Shown piece by piece: positions 42,813 to 51,723 of a stretch of 64,000 bases of DNA (position 1 is the stretch's first letter; each line of letters opens with the position of its first letter). The stretch is from Crossiella equi (GTDB lineage: Bacteria; Actinomycetota; Actinomycetes; Mycobacteriales; Pseudonocardiaceae), in contig NZ_JAGIOO010000001.1 in assembly GCF_017876755.1 (NCBI RefSeq), forward strand, positions 8,169,786-8,233,785, written 5' to 3'. Under the pieces are notes generated by a model. That model made no database searches. It worked only from the letters and a program-made list of their open reading frames with translations, and had not been told where the DNA came from. Position numbers and translations under genes: made by a program.

Positions 42813-43385
42813 ATGGGGCCAGCTGAGAAGATCAAGCCTTTCCTGCGAGGAAAGGATCGCTCGGTCGTCGATCTCTTCGTCGCCTCGTGCGTCGAGCGGA
42901 GGGTTCAGTTCTTCACCGCGTTCCACGCCGATGACGTGACTCGCTCATCGGATGTGGATTTCGTGATCGCGCTGCTCGACGACCTGTGGAACCTCGACAT
43001 TCCACAGGTGGTGTTCGCGAACAACGCTCGAAGGATCGCCGGGTTCCCGGAATTCGACGACCGCGATCCGGATGACGTGCTGGTCGACCGCGCCGAGGTG
43101 CACGGCTTCTACGCGTTGCTGGCCCTGCGCTATGCCGCCGAGTACCGCGCTGGAGGCGGTATCGGGTCAGTGCTGGACTGTGCCCACGTATGCCTGACGT
43201 CGGCTTACCAGCTGGATCAACCTCCTCTGGAGGGGCTCTACTACGACATCGAGCTGAGAGAGGAACAGGACTGCCTCCAGCGCCCGTGGACGCGCGGTGC
43301 CATCGGCACTGCGGCTCTGCTGGAATTCCGGGAGGACTGCGCCAGGCTCGGCAAGAAGTTCCTGGATTCGGTTCTCGAGCGTTAG
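42813..43385 (+). CDS. Hypothetical protein resembling the DUF416/immunity-like group
   Basis: A 190-residue cytosolic protein starting at ATG 42813 after GGAGGGGG. The helical pattern VDLFVASCVERRVQFFTAFH, then VDFVIALLDDLWNLDI, HGFYALLALRYAAEYRAGGG and LDCAHVCLTSAYQLDQPPLEG recalls DUF416 (YjaG-like), but I am not certain. Codon use is less GC-biased than in neighbours (many gat, ctc, tcg and att codons), which suggests transfer. It stands alone between the metallo-hydrolase operon and cobF. Immunity-protein-like or stress functions are possible; none is shown. Confidence 0.65.
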   Translation: MGPAEKIKPFLRGKDRSVVDLFVASCVERRVQFFTAFHADDVTRSSDVDFVIALLDDLWNLDIPQVVFANNARRIAGFPEFDDRDPDDVLVDRAEVHGFYALLALRYAAEYRAGGGIGSVLDCAHVCLTSAYQLDQPPLEGLYYDIELREEQDCLQRPWTRGAIGTAALLEFREDCARLGKKFLDSVLER

Positions 43386-43472
43386 CGGCAGGTCGGTCGG
43401 GGCCGCTGTCGTGGCCGTCGCCGCGCGTGGCGCACAATCACCCCGGCAGTCAGCAGCGAGGACGGAGCACAG

Positions 43473-44243
43473 GTGCGTCGGGTGATCGAGATCGTGGGCA
43501 TCGGGGCGGGTGACCCCGGGCACGTCACGGTGGAGGCCGTCGAGGCGCTGCGGCGCATGGACGTCGTCTTCTTCCTCGACAAGGCGGGCCAGGCGCGCGA
43601 GCTGTCCGACCTCCGCCAGCTCATCCTCGACACCCACGTCCCCGGCGGCGGCTACCGGGTGGTCCGCGCCGAGGACCCGCAGCGCGACCGCGCCACGCCC
43701 GCCTACGCCCAGGCCGTGGACGACTGGCGGGCGCGGCGGGCCGAGGTGTGCGAGCGGATGATCCTGGAACACCTCGGTGACGGGGAGACCGGCGCCTTCC
43801 TGGTCTGGGGCGACCCTTCGCTCTACGACAGCATCATCGCCGTGGTCGACGACGTGCTCGGCCGCGGCAACGCCGACTTCGACGTGCGGGTCCGGCCCGG
43901 CATCAGCAGCCTGTCCGCCCTCGTCGCCCGGCACGGGACCACGTTCAACCAGGTGGCCGGGGCGGTGCAGATCACCACCGGGCGGCGGCTCGCCCAGGGG
44001 TGGCCGGAGGGGGTGGACGATGTGCTGGTCATGCTCGACGCGCACAACACCTTCCTCCAGCACGTCGGGGAGCCCGGGGCGCACATCCACTGGGGGGCGT
44101 ACGTGGGGACGGCCGATGAGATCCTGCTGGCCGGGCCGTTGGCGGAGGTCGCCCAGCAGATCGTCGCGGTGCGGGAGAAAGCGCGGGAGCGCAAGGGGTG
44201 GATCATGGACAGTTATCTCCTGCGGCGGCCCCGGCGGGGCTGA
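43473..44243 (+). CDS. cobF: Precorrin-6A synthase (deacetylating) CobF
   Basis: A 256-residue SAM-dependent tetrapyrrole methylase. It methylates C-1 of precorrin-5 with release of acetate in the aerobic cobalamin pathway. Family marks: VIEIVGIGAGDPGHVTVEAV, VVFFLDKAGQARELSDLRQ (CobF-specific), GAFLVWGDPSLYDS, VRPGISSLSALVARHGTTFN and VLVMLDAHNTFLQHV. GTG 43473. It stands apart from other cob genes but is followed by the B12 riboswitch and metE, so cobalamin supply and methionine synthesis meet here. Confidence 0.94.
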   Translation: MRRVIEIVGIGAGDPGHVTVEAVEALRRMDVVFFLDKAGQARELSDLRQLILDTHVPGGGYRVVRAEDPQRDRATPAYAQAVDDWRARRAEVCERMILEHLGDGETGAFLVWGDPSLYDSIIAVVDDVLGRGNADFDVRVRPGISSLSALVARHGTTFNQVAGAVQITTGRRLAQGWPEGVDDVLVMLDAHNTFLQHVGEPGAHIHWGAYVGTADEILLAGPLAEVAQQIVAVREKARERKGWIMDSYLLRRPRRG

Positions 44244-44300
44244 CCGGGTGTGAGTTCCGCACCCTGGGATCGGGTACCGGGGTGCGATACAGTCGCGGCG

Positions 44301-44490
44301 CTGGTGGTTCCGCCGGATGCCTTCGGGTATCCGGTGGAGGCAAGAGGGAACCCGGTGCGAGTCCGGGACTGCCCCGCAGCGGTGAACGGGAACGAAAGCC
44401 GTCATCAAGCACTGCGCGCGAGCGTGGGAAGCGACGGCCGGTAGGCATGAGTTCTGCGCCCGTGAGTCCGAAGACCTGCCACCGGCCCGG
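44301..44490 (+). promoter_or_regulatory. Cobalamin (B12) riboswitch upstream of metE
   Basis: Conserved elements in order: the P2-P3 side with GCAAGAGGGAACCCGGTGCG, GTCCGGGACTGCCCCGCAGC, then GGGAAGCGACGGCCGG, and the B12 box region GTGAGTCCGAAGACCTGCC at about 44462-44480. Downstream, GGGTACCC-GACGT-GGGTGCCC-type pairing (44489-44512) is a candidate expression platform. Binding of adenosylcobalamin should reduce MetE synthesis, as known for B12-independent methionine synthase genes. Confidence 0.92.
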
Positions 44491-44619
44491 GTACCCGACG
44501 TGGGTGCCCGGTGTCCGGAGACCTCTCGGGTGGGTCTGGGCGGACGTGGCCTCGTGCTGCGCGCTTGACGTGCCCCCAGGGTTTCCTGACGTCCGTGCAC
44601 GCTCGCGAGGAGAGAGCTT

Positions 44620-46857
44620 GTGACCAGCGGAATCGGGGCCACCGTCCTCGGCTACCCCAGGATCGGACCGCGCCGCGAACTGAAGCGCGCGGTGGAGCGG
44701 TACTGGGCCAGCGAGATCGACCAGGACGCCCTGCTGGGTGTCGCCAAGGACCTGCGTGCCGCCACCTGGGCGGAGCTGCGGGACGCCGGGCTGGACTCCA
44801 TCCCGTCGAACACGTTCTCCTTCTACGACCAGGTATTGGACACCGCCGTGCTCGTCGGCGCCGTGCCCGCCCGGTTCCAGCGGGGGAACGACCTCGACAC
44901 CTACTTCGCCGCCGCGCGCGGCACCGACGAGGTGCCGCCGCTGGAGATGACGAAGTGGTTCGACACCAACTACCACTACCTGGTGCCCGAGATCGACGCG
45001 GACACCGCGTTCGCGCTCAAGGCCGACGGCAAGCCCCTCGCCGAGTACCGCGAGGCCCGCGAGCTCGGCGTCACCACCCGCCCGGTGGTCCTCGGGCCGC
45101 TGACGTTCCTGCTGCTGGCCAAGGGCGCCGATCCGCTCTCGCGCCTGGACGACCTCGTCGAGGTCTACGTCGAGCTGCTCGGCGCGCTCGCCGCCGAGGG
45201 CGTGGAGTGGGTGCAGCTGGACGAGCCCGCCTTCGCCGCCGACCGCACGCCCGAGGAGCTGGTCGCGCTCGGCCGCGCCTACACCCGCCTGTCCGGGCTG
45301 GCCGTCCGGCCGAAGATCCTGGTCACCGGCTACTACGGTTCGCTCGGCCCAGCGCTGACCGAGCTGGCCGGTACCACCGTCGAGGCCATCGGCGTGGACC
45401 TGGTGGCGGGCAACACCGACGGCATCGCCAGCGTGCCCGCGCTGCGGGACAAGACCCTGGTGCTGGGCCTGGTGGACGGGCGCAACGTGTGGCGCACCGA
45501 CCTGCGCGAGGCGCTGGCCGTCGCGGCCTCGCTGCTCGGCTCCGCGCGCGAGGTGGTCGCCTCGACCTCCTCGACGCTGCTGCACGTGCCCTACGACCTG
45601 GACGCGGAAACCGGCCTGGAGCCGGAGGTCCGCTCACGCCTGGCGTTCGCGCGGCAGAAGGTCCGCGAGGTCGTGCTGCTCGGCCAGGCGCTGCGCGAGG
45701 GCGCGACCGGGGCGTGGGCCGACCAGGCCGACCAGCCCCTCGCCGAACCGCGGTACGACGAGGGCGTGCGCGCCCGCGCCGCCGCGCTGACCGCGGCCGA
45801 CCGGGAGCGCGCCCCGTACGCCGAGCGCGCCGCCGAGCAGGACGCGCTCCTGGGCCTGCCGCCGTTGGCCACCACCACGATCGGCTCGTTCCCGCAGACC
45901 GGCGACATCCGCACCGCGCGTGCCGGGCTGCGCACCGGGTCGCTGACCCAGGAGCAGTACGAGGAGCGGATGCGCGCGGAGATCGAGCGCGTGATCCGGC
46001 TGCAGGAGGAGATCGGGCTGGACGTGCTGGTGCACGGCGAGCCCGAGCGCAACGACATGGTGCAGTACTTCGCCGAGCTCCTCGACGGCTGCGCCACCAC
46101 CGAGCTGGGCTGGGTGCAGTCCTACGGTTCGCGGTGCGTGCGCCCGCCGATCATCCACGGCGACGTCACCCGCCCCACGCCGATGACGGTGGCGTGGAGC
46201 ACCTACGCACAGTCGCTGACGGACAAGCCGGTCAAGGGCATGCTCACCGGCCCGGTCACGATCCTGGCGTGGTCGTTCGTGCGCGACGACCAGCCGCTGG
46301 GCCGGACCGCCGACCAGGTGGCCCTGGCGCTGCGCGAGGAGATCGCCGACCTGGAGGCCGCGGGCATCCGCATCATCCAGGTCGACGAGCCCGCCCTGCG
46401 CGAGCTGCTGCCGCTGCGCGCGGCCGAGCAGCCGGACTACCTCGAGTGGTCGGTCGGCTCCTTCCGCCTCGCGGTGGCGGGCGCGGCCCCGGGCACGCAG
46501 ATCCACACGCACCTCTGCTACTCGGAGTTCAGCGAGGTCATCGACGCGATCGACGGCCTGGGCGCGGACGTGACCACCATCGAGGCCGCGCGGTCCAAGA
46601 TGGAGGTGCTGGACGACTTGCGCGCCACCGGTTTCAGCCGGGGTGTCGGGCCGGGGGTGTACGACATCCACTCGCCGCGTGTGCCCAGCCAGGAGGAGAT
46701 CACCGAGCTGGTGGCCGCCGCCGCGGCCGCGATCCCGCCGAAGCGCCTGTGGATCAACCCCGACTGCGGCCTGAAGACCCGCGGTTACGCCGAGGTCGAC
46801 CCCGCGCTGCGCCACCTGGTGCACGCCGCCAAGGCGGTGCGGGAGAAGCTGGGCTGA
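44620..46857 (+). CDS. metE: Cobalamin-independent methionine synthase MetE
   Basis: A 745-residue two-barrel enzyme that transfers methyl from 5-methyltetrahydropteroyltriglutamate to homocysteine. GTG 44620 follows GAGGAGAG. N-terminal [19 protein letters not shown] is diagnostic. The C-terminal barrel has [37 protein letters not shown], and zinc ligands in [10 protein letters not shown] and [11 protein letters not shown]. Length fits the family. It is controlled by the cobalamin riboswitch directly upstream: when B12 is present the MetH route presumably takes over. Confidence 0.97.
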   Translation: MTSGIGATVLGYPRIGPRRELKRAVERYWASEIDQDALLGVAKDLRAATWAELRDAGLDSIPSNTFSFYDQVLDTAVLVGAVPARFQRGNDLDTYFAAARGTDEVPPLEMTKWFDTNYHYLVPEIDADTAFALKADGKPLAEYREARELGVTTRPVVLGPLTFLLLAKGADPLSRLDDLVEVYVELLGALAAEGVEWVQLDEPAFAADRTPEELVALGRAYTRLSGLAVRPKILVTGYYGSLGPALTELAGTTVEAIGVDLVAGNTDGIASVPALRDKTLVLGLVDGRNVWRTDLREALAVAASLLGSAREVVASTSSTLLHVPYDLDAETGLEPEVRSRLAFARQKVREVVLLGQALREGATGAWADQADQPLAEPRYDEGVRARAAALTAADRERAPYAERAAEQDALLGLPPLATTTIGSFPQTGDIRTARAGLRTGSLTQEQYEERMRAEIERVIRLQEEIGLDVLVHGEPERNDMVQYFAELLDGCATTELGWVQSYGSRCVRPPIIHGDVTRPTPMTVAWSTYAQSLTDKPVKGMLTGPVTILAWSFVRDDQPLGRTADQVALALREEIADLEAAGIRIIQVDEPALRELLPLRAAEQPDYLEWSVGSFRLAVAGAAPGTQIHTHLCYSEFSEVIDAIDGLGADVTTIEAARSKMEVLDDLRATGFSRGVGPGVYDIHSPRVPSQEEITELVAAAAAAIPPKRLWINPDCGLKTRGYAEVDPALRHLVHAAKAVREKLG

Positions 46858-46865
46858 GGCCCAGG

Positions 46866-46902
46866 GGTGCGGTGCGCGGGAGGGACCCCCGCGCACCGCA
46901 CC
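46866..46902 (+). terminator. metE terminator hairpin
   Basis: GGTGCGGTGCGCGGG, a 7-nt loop and the exact complement form a 15-bp stem nine bases after the metE stop. No T tract follows. Confidence 0.75.
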
Positions 46903-47026
46903 ATTCCCCACCACGTCTTTTCGCCCACAGTGAAAGCCGCCACCCGACCCGGTGACCACTGGTGGTGACCGCCCGGTCACAGTGCTACGTTCGGCCCAAC
47001 GTACTACTACGTCTGGGGAGACGGCG

Positions 47027-47998
47027 TTGAAGCGCTCGTTCATGCGGTTGTGGTTGGCAGTACTGGGAATCCTCGCGCTGACCGGGGTGCTGGTGCCCGG
47101 CTCGGCGCTGGCCGTGGACTACCCGGGTGGCAAGCGGATCTACGCGGTCACCGTCGGGCAGGTCGCGCCGGTGGGCACGGCGCCCACGGGCAAGGAGTTC
47201 TCCCGGCTGGCCATGTACTACTTCAACGGGGACGGGACGGTGCGGGAGGCGTTCTGGTTCTGGAGCTGGGACCAGGGGTACCCGTCGCCGGTGATCCGCA
47301 CGAGCTCGGCCGGGTGCGACAACTGCGCGATCCACACCGCGGGCGGGTTCCAGGCCGGGGCGAAGACCAAGGAGCTCAACGGGAAGTACGCCGTCAGTGG
47401 CAACAAGCTCACGATCACCTGGTCGAACGGGGCCGTGGAGTACTGGAACGTGGCCACGCCCGAGCCCGGGATCAGTGTCATCGGACTGACCGGGTCCAGC
47501 TACGGCGCGAACGTGGGGCAGGGCTACGGCAGCAACGCCAGCAGCGACCTGTCGGTGCCGATCACCAAGCTGCCCAAGAAGGTCTACCTCGGCCGCTACC
47601 ACCACAACCTCTACATCGTCGACACCGGGAAGCTGTCCTCGGACACCGCGCCGTCCAAACTGGACCTGGCCCAGGCGGGGTGGAAGCAGTGCAACGAGAA
47701 CTGCCTCAGCGGTGCCTTCCCCGCCTCGGAGAACGCCTGCACCAAATGCGGCGCCGGTGAGCAGCGGGTGAACCGCACCTACCTGGCCTCCGAGGGCGGT
47801 CGGAAGAACTACTACGAGCACTTCTGCACCTGCCTGCGCCAGGGCACCACCCCGTGTTACGCCGGGGGTTCGCACGTCAAGCCGGAACTGCAGGTCATCG
47901 ACGACTCCGGACGCTTCCGCGGCTGGGTCGGCGTCGAGGCGCAGAACCGGGTCGCCCAGCGCGGCACCCTCGGGGTGCACTGGCACACCGACGTCTGA
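47027..47998 (+). CDS. Secreted cysteine-containing protein, unknown function
   Basis: A 323-residue exported protein. TTG 47027, four bases after GGGGAGAC, gives LKRSFMRLWLAVLGILALTG and a cleavage site after ALA; ATG 47042 is an alternative. The mature protein is a beta-rich domain (RIYAVTVGQVAPVGTAPTGK, RLAMYYFNGDGTVREAFWFW, KLTITWSNGAVEYWNV) followed by a Cys-rich tail: KQCNENCLSGAF, NACTKCGAGEQ, HFCTCLRQGTTPCYAGG. I do not recognise the family. Homologues, if any, are probably actinomycete secreted proteins. A terminator hairpin follows 15 nt after the stop. Confidence 0.8.
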   Translation: MKRSFMRLWLAVLGILALTGVLVPGSALAVDYPGGKRIYAVTVGQVAPVGTAPTGKEFSRLAMYYFNGDGTVREAFWFWSWDQGYPSPVIRTSSAGCDNCAIHTAGGFQAGAKTKELNGKYAVSGNKLTITWSNGAVEYWNVATPEPGISVIGLTGSSYGANVGQGYGSNASSDLSVPITKLPKKVYLGRYHHNLYIVDTGKLSSDTAPSKLDLAQAGWKQCNENCLSGAFPASENACTKCGAGEQRVNRTYLASEGGRKNYYEHFCTCLRQGTTPCYAGGSHVKPELQVIDDSGRFRGWVGVEAQNRVAQRGTLGVHWHTDV

Positions 47999-48013
47999 GC
48001 CGGGTTGCTGGGA

Positions 48014-48036
48014 GGGGCGCGGGTCGTCCGCGCCCC
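48014..48036 (+). terminator. Terminator hairpin after the secreted protein gene
   Basis: GGGGCGCGG-GTCGT-CCGCGCCCC, a 9-bp perfect stem 15 nt past the stop codon. Confidence 0.65.
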
Positions 48037-48320
48037 GCGCCGCGTGAGCTGCTGACACGGCGCGTGATTCCGTGTTGTCGCAGACGGTTCGCGTGTTGTG
48101 GTCCTTGTCGGCGATGATCCGTTCGGGTTGCCGTGGGATGCTGGTGGCTCCTCACGCAACCTTGGTCGGGGGCGTCCAGGTCCGGATCGGCGAGTTGGTG
48201 GCGGACCCGGTCTTGGCCGGGGCGCGTGGGACCGTGGGCAGATCGAGGAGCTTGCTGGTCAGATCGTCCCGGAAGCGGCCGGTGGTCCGCAGCCGCTGAT
48301 CCAGTCCACAGTGGACTTGT
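48037..48320. other. Non-coding stretch downstream of tRNA-Tyr
   Basis: About 280 nt with no credible gene. One plus-strand frame contains GQIEELAGQIVPEAAGGPQP, which has natural-looking composition but no start or family match, so gene debris is possible. A palindrome AGTCCAC-A-GTGGACT at 48303-48317 lies just after the tRNA 3-prime end and may serve as its terminator or processing signal. Confidence 0.45.
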
Positions 48321-48406
48321 TGGTGGTGGAGGAGGGAGTCGAACCCTCCGTGTCGCGAGGACGCCCGAGTTACAGTCGGGTGAGGCTCCACAGCCCCGTC
48401 TCCACC
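48321..48406 (-). tRNA. tRNA-Tyr (anticodon GTA), CCA encoded
   Basis: The minus strand folds as a class II tRNA. Acceptor GGTGGAG pairs with CTCCACC, the D stem is GGGGC/GCCTC, the anticodon stem CCCGA/TCGGG encloses loop CTGTAAC with GTA at 34-36, a long 15-nt variable region follows, and the T arm is GAGGG-TTCGACT-CCCTC. The discriminator is A and the CCA end is genomic (48321-48323). The long variable arm is expected for bacterial tRNA-Tyr. Confidence 0.93.
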
Positions 48407-48410
48407 CAGC

Positions 48411-48436
48411 AAAAAAGCCGCCCGGCTGGGACGGCT
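48411..48436 (-). terminator. Terminator-like hairpin just upstream of tRNA-Tyr
   Basis: On the minus strand AGCCG-N11-CGGCT is followed by six or seven T residues, four bases before the tRNA 5-prime end. It looks like an intrinsic terminator of a transcript arriving from the right, but no minus-strand gene is found there. It would insulate the tRNA promoter or be part of a precursor. Confidence 0.5.
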
Positions 48437-48698
48437 CCACCTCACCTGGCGCGGTGTGCGTCAGGTTGGGGAACCGCGTTCCTGATACCGGGTGCTCGTC
48501 ATGGCTGCTCCTCCGTGGTGGTGTGGGGACAGCCTGCCTGGGGATCCTGTTCTGGGACAACCGAATATCCGGGCTGCCAGAACCGGGCGGGTTGTGGCTG
48601 GCCCTGGCGACTGTGGGGCGGTCGTGCTCGGGGGTGGTGGTGGCCGTGCGGGTTGAACCGGCCAATGGGGACATTACCGTCAGTGGGGGACAGCGGCA

Positions 48699-48727
48699 TT
48701 GACCAAGTAAAGAAGGTTTCCTAATCT
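48699..48727 (+). promoter_or_regulatory. Sigma-70-type promoter of the phosphatase gene, leaderless
   Basis: TTGACC (48699-48704), a 17-nt spacer and TAATCT (48722-48727). The transcription start would fall about seven bases later, at the ATG 48734 itself. No Shine-Dalgarno sequence is present, so a leaderless mRNA is predicted. Confidence 0.65.
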
Positions 48728-48733
48728 CGGGTC

Positions 48734-50305
48734 ATGTCTGAGCCTCCGCCACGTCTCCAGGAGCACTACGACGACAGCATGCGGCGGTTCTCCCGTCGCA
48801 GCGCACTCCGGTTCGGAGCCCTCGGTGGGGCCACGATCGCCGCTGGTGGGGTGCTCGCCCCGGTTGCCGCGGCCAGTTCGCCCACCGTGTTGGTGCATGC
48901 CGAGACCGTTGCCGGGGCCGCGTTGCGGCCGTTCGGGCGGCATCTTGCCTTCGGGGCCGACTCCTCGCGGTCGGTGGTGGTGTCCTGGCAGGTGCCCGCG
49001 CAGGTGAGCGCGCCCTACCTGCGGTTCGGCACCTCGCCGGGGGAGTACGGGCAGGCCGTGCCCGCCGAGGTGCGTGCGCTGACCAGCGACCTTGCCTGGC
49101 AGCAGCCCGACCACACCTTCTCGCCGCACCTGGCCAAGGCCATCACGCAGTACTACCTGCACGTGCGCCTCGACGACCTGGTGCCCGGCACCACCTACTA
49201 CTACGTGCTGGGGCACCAGGGTTACGACCCGTTGACCAGTGGGCGGCTCGGCGAGGTCGCGACCTTCCGGACCGCGCCCACCCCGGCGAGCACCGGGGCG
49301 TTCTCCTTCACCGCCTTCGGGGACCAGGGTGTCGGGTACAACGCGCTGGCCACCAACAGCCTCGTCGCCGACCTCGCGCCGCGGTTCCACCTGGCCATGG
49401 GGGACATGAGCTACGCGCTCAACGGTGAGGGCGGCCACCCGGCCGAGGACGTCTACGACGCCCGCAAGTGGGACTCCTTCTTCGCCCAGAACGAGCCCAT
49501 CGCCGCGGAGATCCCGTGGATGGTCTCTCTCGGCAACCACGAGATGGAGGGCTGGTACGACTACCACGGCTACGGCGGCATGCGCGCCCGCTTCACCATG
49601 CCGGACAACGCCTGGACCGGGTCGACCTGCATCTACTCCTGGCGGTACCAGAACGTCGGGATGATCAGCCTGGACGGCAACGACATCTGCTACAACAGCC
49701 CGGCCAACCTCAACTACACCGAGGGCAGGCAGCAGGAGTGGCTGGCCGCGCAGCTGGCGAGGTTCCGCGCCGATGCCACGATCGACTTCATCGTCGTCTA
49801 CTGCCACCAGTGCACCTACTCCACCTCCGACTCCAACGGCGCCGAGCTGGGGGCACAGCAGAAGTGGGCGCCGCTGTTCGACCGCTACCAGGTGGACCTG
49901 GTGCTCAACGGGCACAACCACGTCTACGAGCGCACCGACCCCATCCGTGCGGGCAAGGCCGGTAGGAAAGCGCCTTCCCGGAGCACGGTCGACCCGGTGC
50001 GCGACGGCACCACCTACATCACCGCCGGGGGCGGTGGAGAGAGCGTCAACAAGTGGGTGGACCGGAGCATCGCCGACTCCTACCTGGGCAACGTCAAGGA
50101 CGCCACCGCCACCATGCGCGTGGACGAGGAGGACGGCACCGAGAACAAGATCAAGGTCGGCTGGTCGCGGGTGCGCTACCGGGGCTACAGCCTGGTGGTG
50201 GCCGAGGTGACCCCGGCGGTCAACGGCAACCCCGCCCAGCTGGTCGTCCGCGCGCTCACCGAGAAGGGCGCGGTGCTCGACGAGATCACCGTGCGCAGGA
50301 GCTGA
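48734..50305 (+). CDS. Tat-exported purple acid phosphatase-like metallophosphoesterase
   Basis: A 523-residue enzyme. The Tat signal MRRFSRRSALRFGALGGATI is at residues 16-35. An N-terminal fibronectin-like PAP domain follows (VVVSWQVPAQVSAPYLRFGT, YYLHVRLDDLVPGTTYYYVL). The catalytic domain has the five metal motifs: FTAFGDQGVGY (Asp), LAMGDMSYA (GDxxY), VSLGNHEMEG (GNHE), IVVYCHQCTYS (VxxH) and LVLNGHNHVYERT (GHxH). It should hydrolyse phosphate monoesters outside the cell. Probably leaderless. Five bases after its stop begins a diverged second copy. Confidence 0.92.
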   Translation: MSEPPPRLQEHYDDSMRRFSRRSALRFGALGGATIAAGGVLAPVAAASSPTVLVHAETVAGAALRPFGRHLAFGADSSRSVVVSWQVPAQVSAPYLRFGTSPGEYGQAVPAEVRALTSDLAWQQPDHTFSPHLAKAITQYYLHVRLDDLVPGTTYYYVLGHQGYDPLTSGRLGEVATFRTAPTPASTGAFSFTAFGDQGVGYNALATNSLVADLAPRFHLAMGDMSYALNGEGGHPAEDVYDARKWDSFFAQNEPIAAEIPWMVSLGNHEMEGWYDYHGYGGMRARFTMPDNAWTGSTCIYSWRYQNVGMISLDGNDICYNSPANLNYTEGRQQEWLAAQLARFRADATIDFIVVYCHQCTYSTSDSNGAELGAQQKWAPLFDRYQVDLVLNGHNHVYERTDPIRAGKAGRKAPSRSTVDPVRDGTTYITAGGGGESVNKWVDRSIADSYLGNVKDATATMRVDEEDGTENKIKVGWSRVRYRGYSLVVAEVTPAVNGNPAQLVVRALTEKGAVLDEITVRRS

Positions 50306-50310
50306 TCCCC

Positions 50311-51723
50311 ATGGCGCAGAAGCAACGCCCCCTCGGCCGCCACCTGGCCTACGGCGCGGACCCGTCGACGCAGGTGGTGGTCTCCTGGCAGGTGCTGGAC
50401 CCGGTGACCGGGCCGTACCTGCGGCTGGCAACGGGCTCCGGCGGGTTCGGCCAGCCGATCGCCGCCGAGCCGCGCAGGCTGGACAGCCAGCTGTCCTGGC
50501 AGCAGCCCGAGCACGAGTTCCCGCCGCACGCCCCGGCCAGCATGAGCCAGCACTACCTGCACGTGCGGCTGGGCAACCTGACGCCGGGCACGACCTACCG
50601 GTACGTGGTGGGCCACCAGGGCTACGACCCCCTCGCGAGCGGCCGCATCGGCGAGATCGCCACCTTCCGCACCGCCCCGAGCGCCGGTGCGGGCACCCCG
50701 TTCACCTTCACCGCGGTCGGCGACCACGGCGTGGGCTACAACGCGCGCAGACTCAACAGCCTGGTGGCCGACCTGGCGCCGAGCTTCCACCTGTCCCTGG
50801 GCAACCTCGCCTACGCCATCACCAAGGGCACCGAGAACGCCGAGGGCGGCCACACCGGCACCGACCGGTTCGACGCGGGCCGCTGGGACTCCCACCTCGC
50901 CCAGAACGACCCCCTGGCCAGCGGTCTGCCCTGGATGGTCACCCCGGGCAACCGGGAGATGGAGCACTGGTACGGCGCACCCGGCTACGCGGGGCTCAAG
51001 GCGCGGTTCACCATGCCGGACAACGCCTGGAACGGTGCCACCGGCGCCTACTCCTGGCGGTACCAGAACCTCGGGCTGCTCAGCCTGGACGGCAACGACA
51101 TCTGCTCCCGCAACTCCGCGAACCTCGACTACAGCAAGGGCAAGCAGCTGTCCTGGCTGGACGCCCAGCTGGGGAGGTTCCGCGCGGACCGCACGATCGA
51201 CTTCGTGGTGGTGTACCTGCACCACGCCACCTACTCCACCGCGGACGCGGGCGGCGCCGAGGCCGTGGCCCAGCAGAAGTGGGCGCCGCTGTTCGACAAG
51301 CACAAGGTCGACCTGGTGCTCAACGCCCACAACCGCCTCTACGAGCGCACCGACCCGATCCGCGCGGGCAAGGCCACCAAACAGGTCAAGCCCCGCGGCA
51401 CGGTCGTCCCGGCCACCGACGGCACCACCTACGTCACGGTCGGCGGCGGCGGGCAGGCACTCGACGCCTTCTACCAGGACGCGCCGGAGAGCTACCTGGA
51501 CCACGAGAACACCGGCGGCACGCCGACGATGAAGTGCTTCAAGAAGAACAGCACCAGCCACACCGACACCAAGGTGGGCTGGTCGCGGGTGCGCTACCGG
51601 GGCTATGGGCTGGTCGCGGTCGAGGTGAGCCCGGCGGTGAACGGCGCGGTGGCACGGATGGTGCTGCGGTCCTTGGCGGAGGACGGCACCCCGGTCGACG
51701 AGATCACCGTCCGCCGCGCCTAG
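50311..51723 (+). CDS. Degenerate tandem copy of the purple acid phosphatase-like protein
   Basis: A 470-residue paralogue of the preceding protein, alignable over almost its whole length (ending VDEITVRR as in copy 1). It lacks the Tat signal and starts directly at RPLGRHLAYGADPSTQVVVSW; ATG 50311 follows AGGAG. Metal motifs have changed: GDMSY is GNLAY, GNHEME is GNREME, and GHNH is AHNR, while GDHG and YLHH persist. Loss of the bridging Asp and one His ligand argues against normal hydrolysis. It is likely a cytosolic pseudoenzyme or a protein with another ligand, cotranscribed with copy 1. Confidence 0.85.
   Translation: MAQKQRPLGRHLAYGADPSTQVVVSWQVLDPVTGPYLRLATGSGGFGQPIAAEPRRLDSQLSWQQPEHEFPPHAPASMSQHYLHVRLGNLTPGTTYRYVVGHQGYDPLASGRIGEIATFRTAPSAGAGTPFTFTAVGDHGVGYNARRLNSLVADLAPSFHLSLGNLAYAITKGTENAEGGHTGTDRFDAGRWDSHLAQNDPLASGLPWMVTPGNREMEHWYGAPGYAGLKARFTMPDNAWNGATGAYSWRYQNLGLLSLDGNDICSRNSANLDYSKGKQLSWLDAQLGRFRADRTIDFVVVYLHHATYSTADAGGAEAVAQQKWAPLFDKHKVDLVLNAHNRLYERTDPIRAGKATKQVKPRGTVVPATDGTTYVTVGGGGQALDAFYQDAPESYLDHENTGGTPTMKCFKKNSTSHTDTKVGWSRVRYRGYGLVAVEVSPAVNGAVARMVLRSLAEDGTPVDEITVRRA

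Noticed and set aside
48072-48299. Plus-strand frame of 75 codons near the tRNA.
   Set aside because: No ribosome site, odd composition and no family likeness; treated as non-coding or debris.
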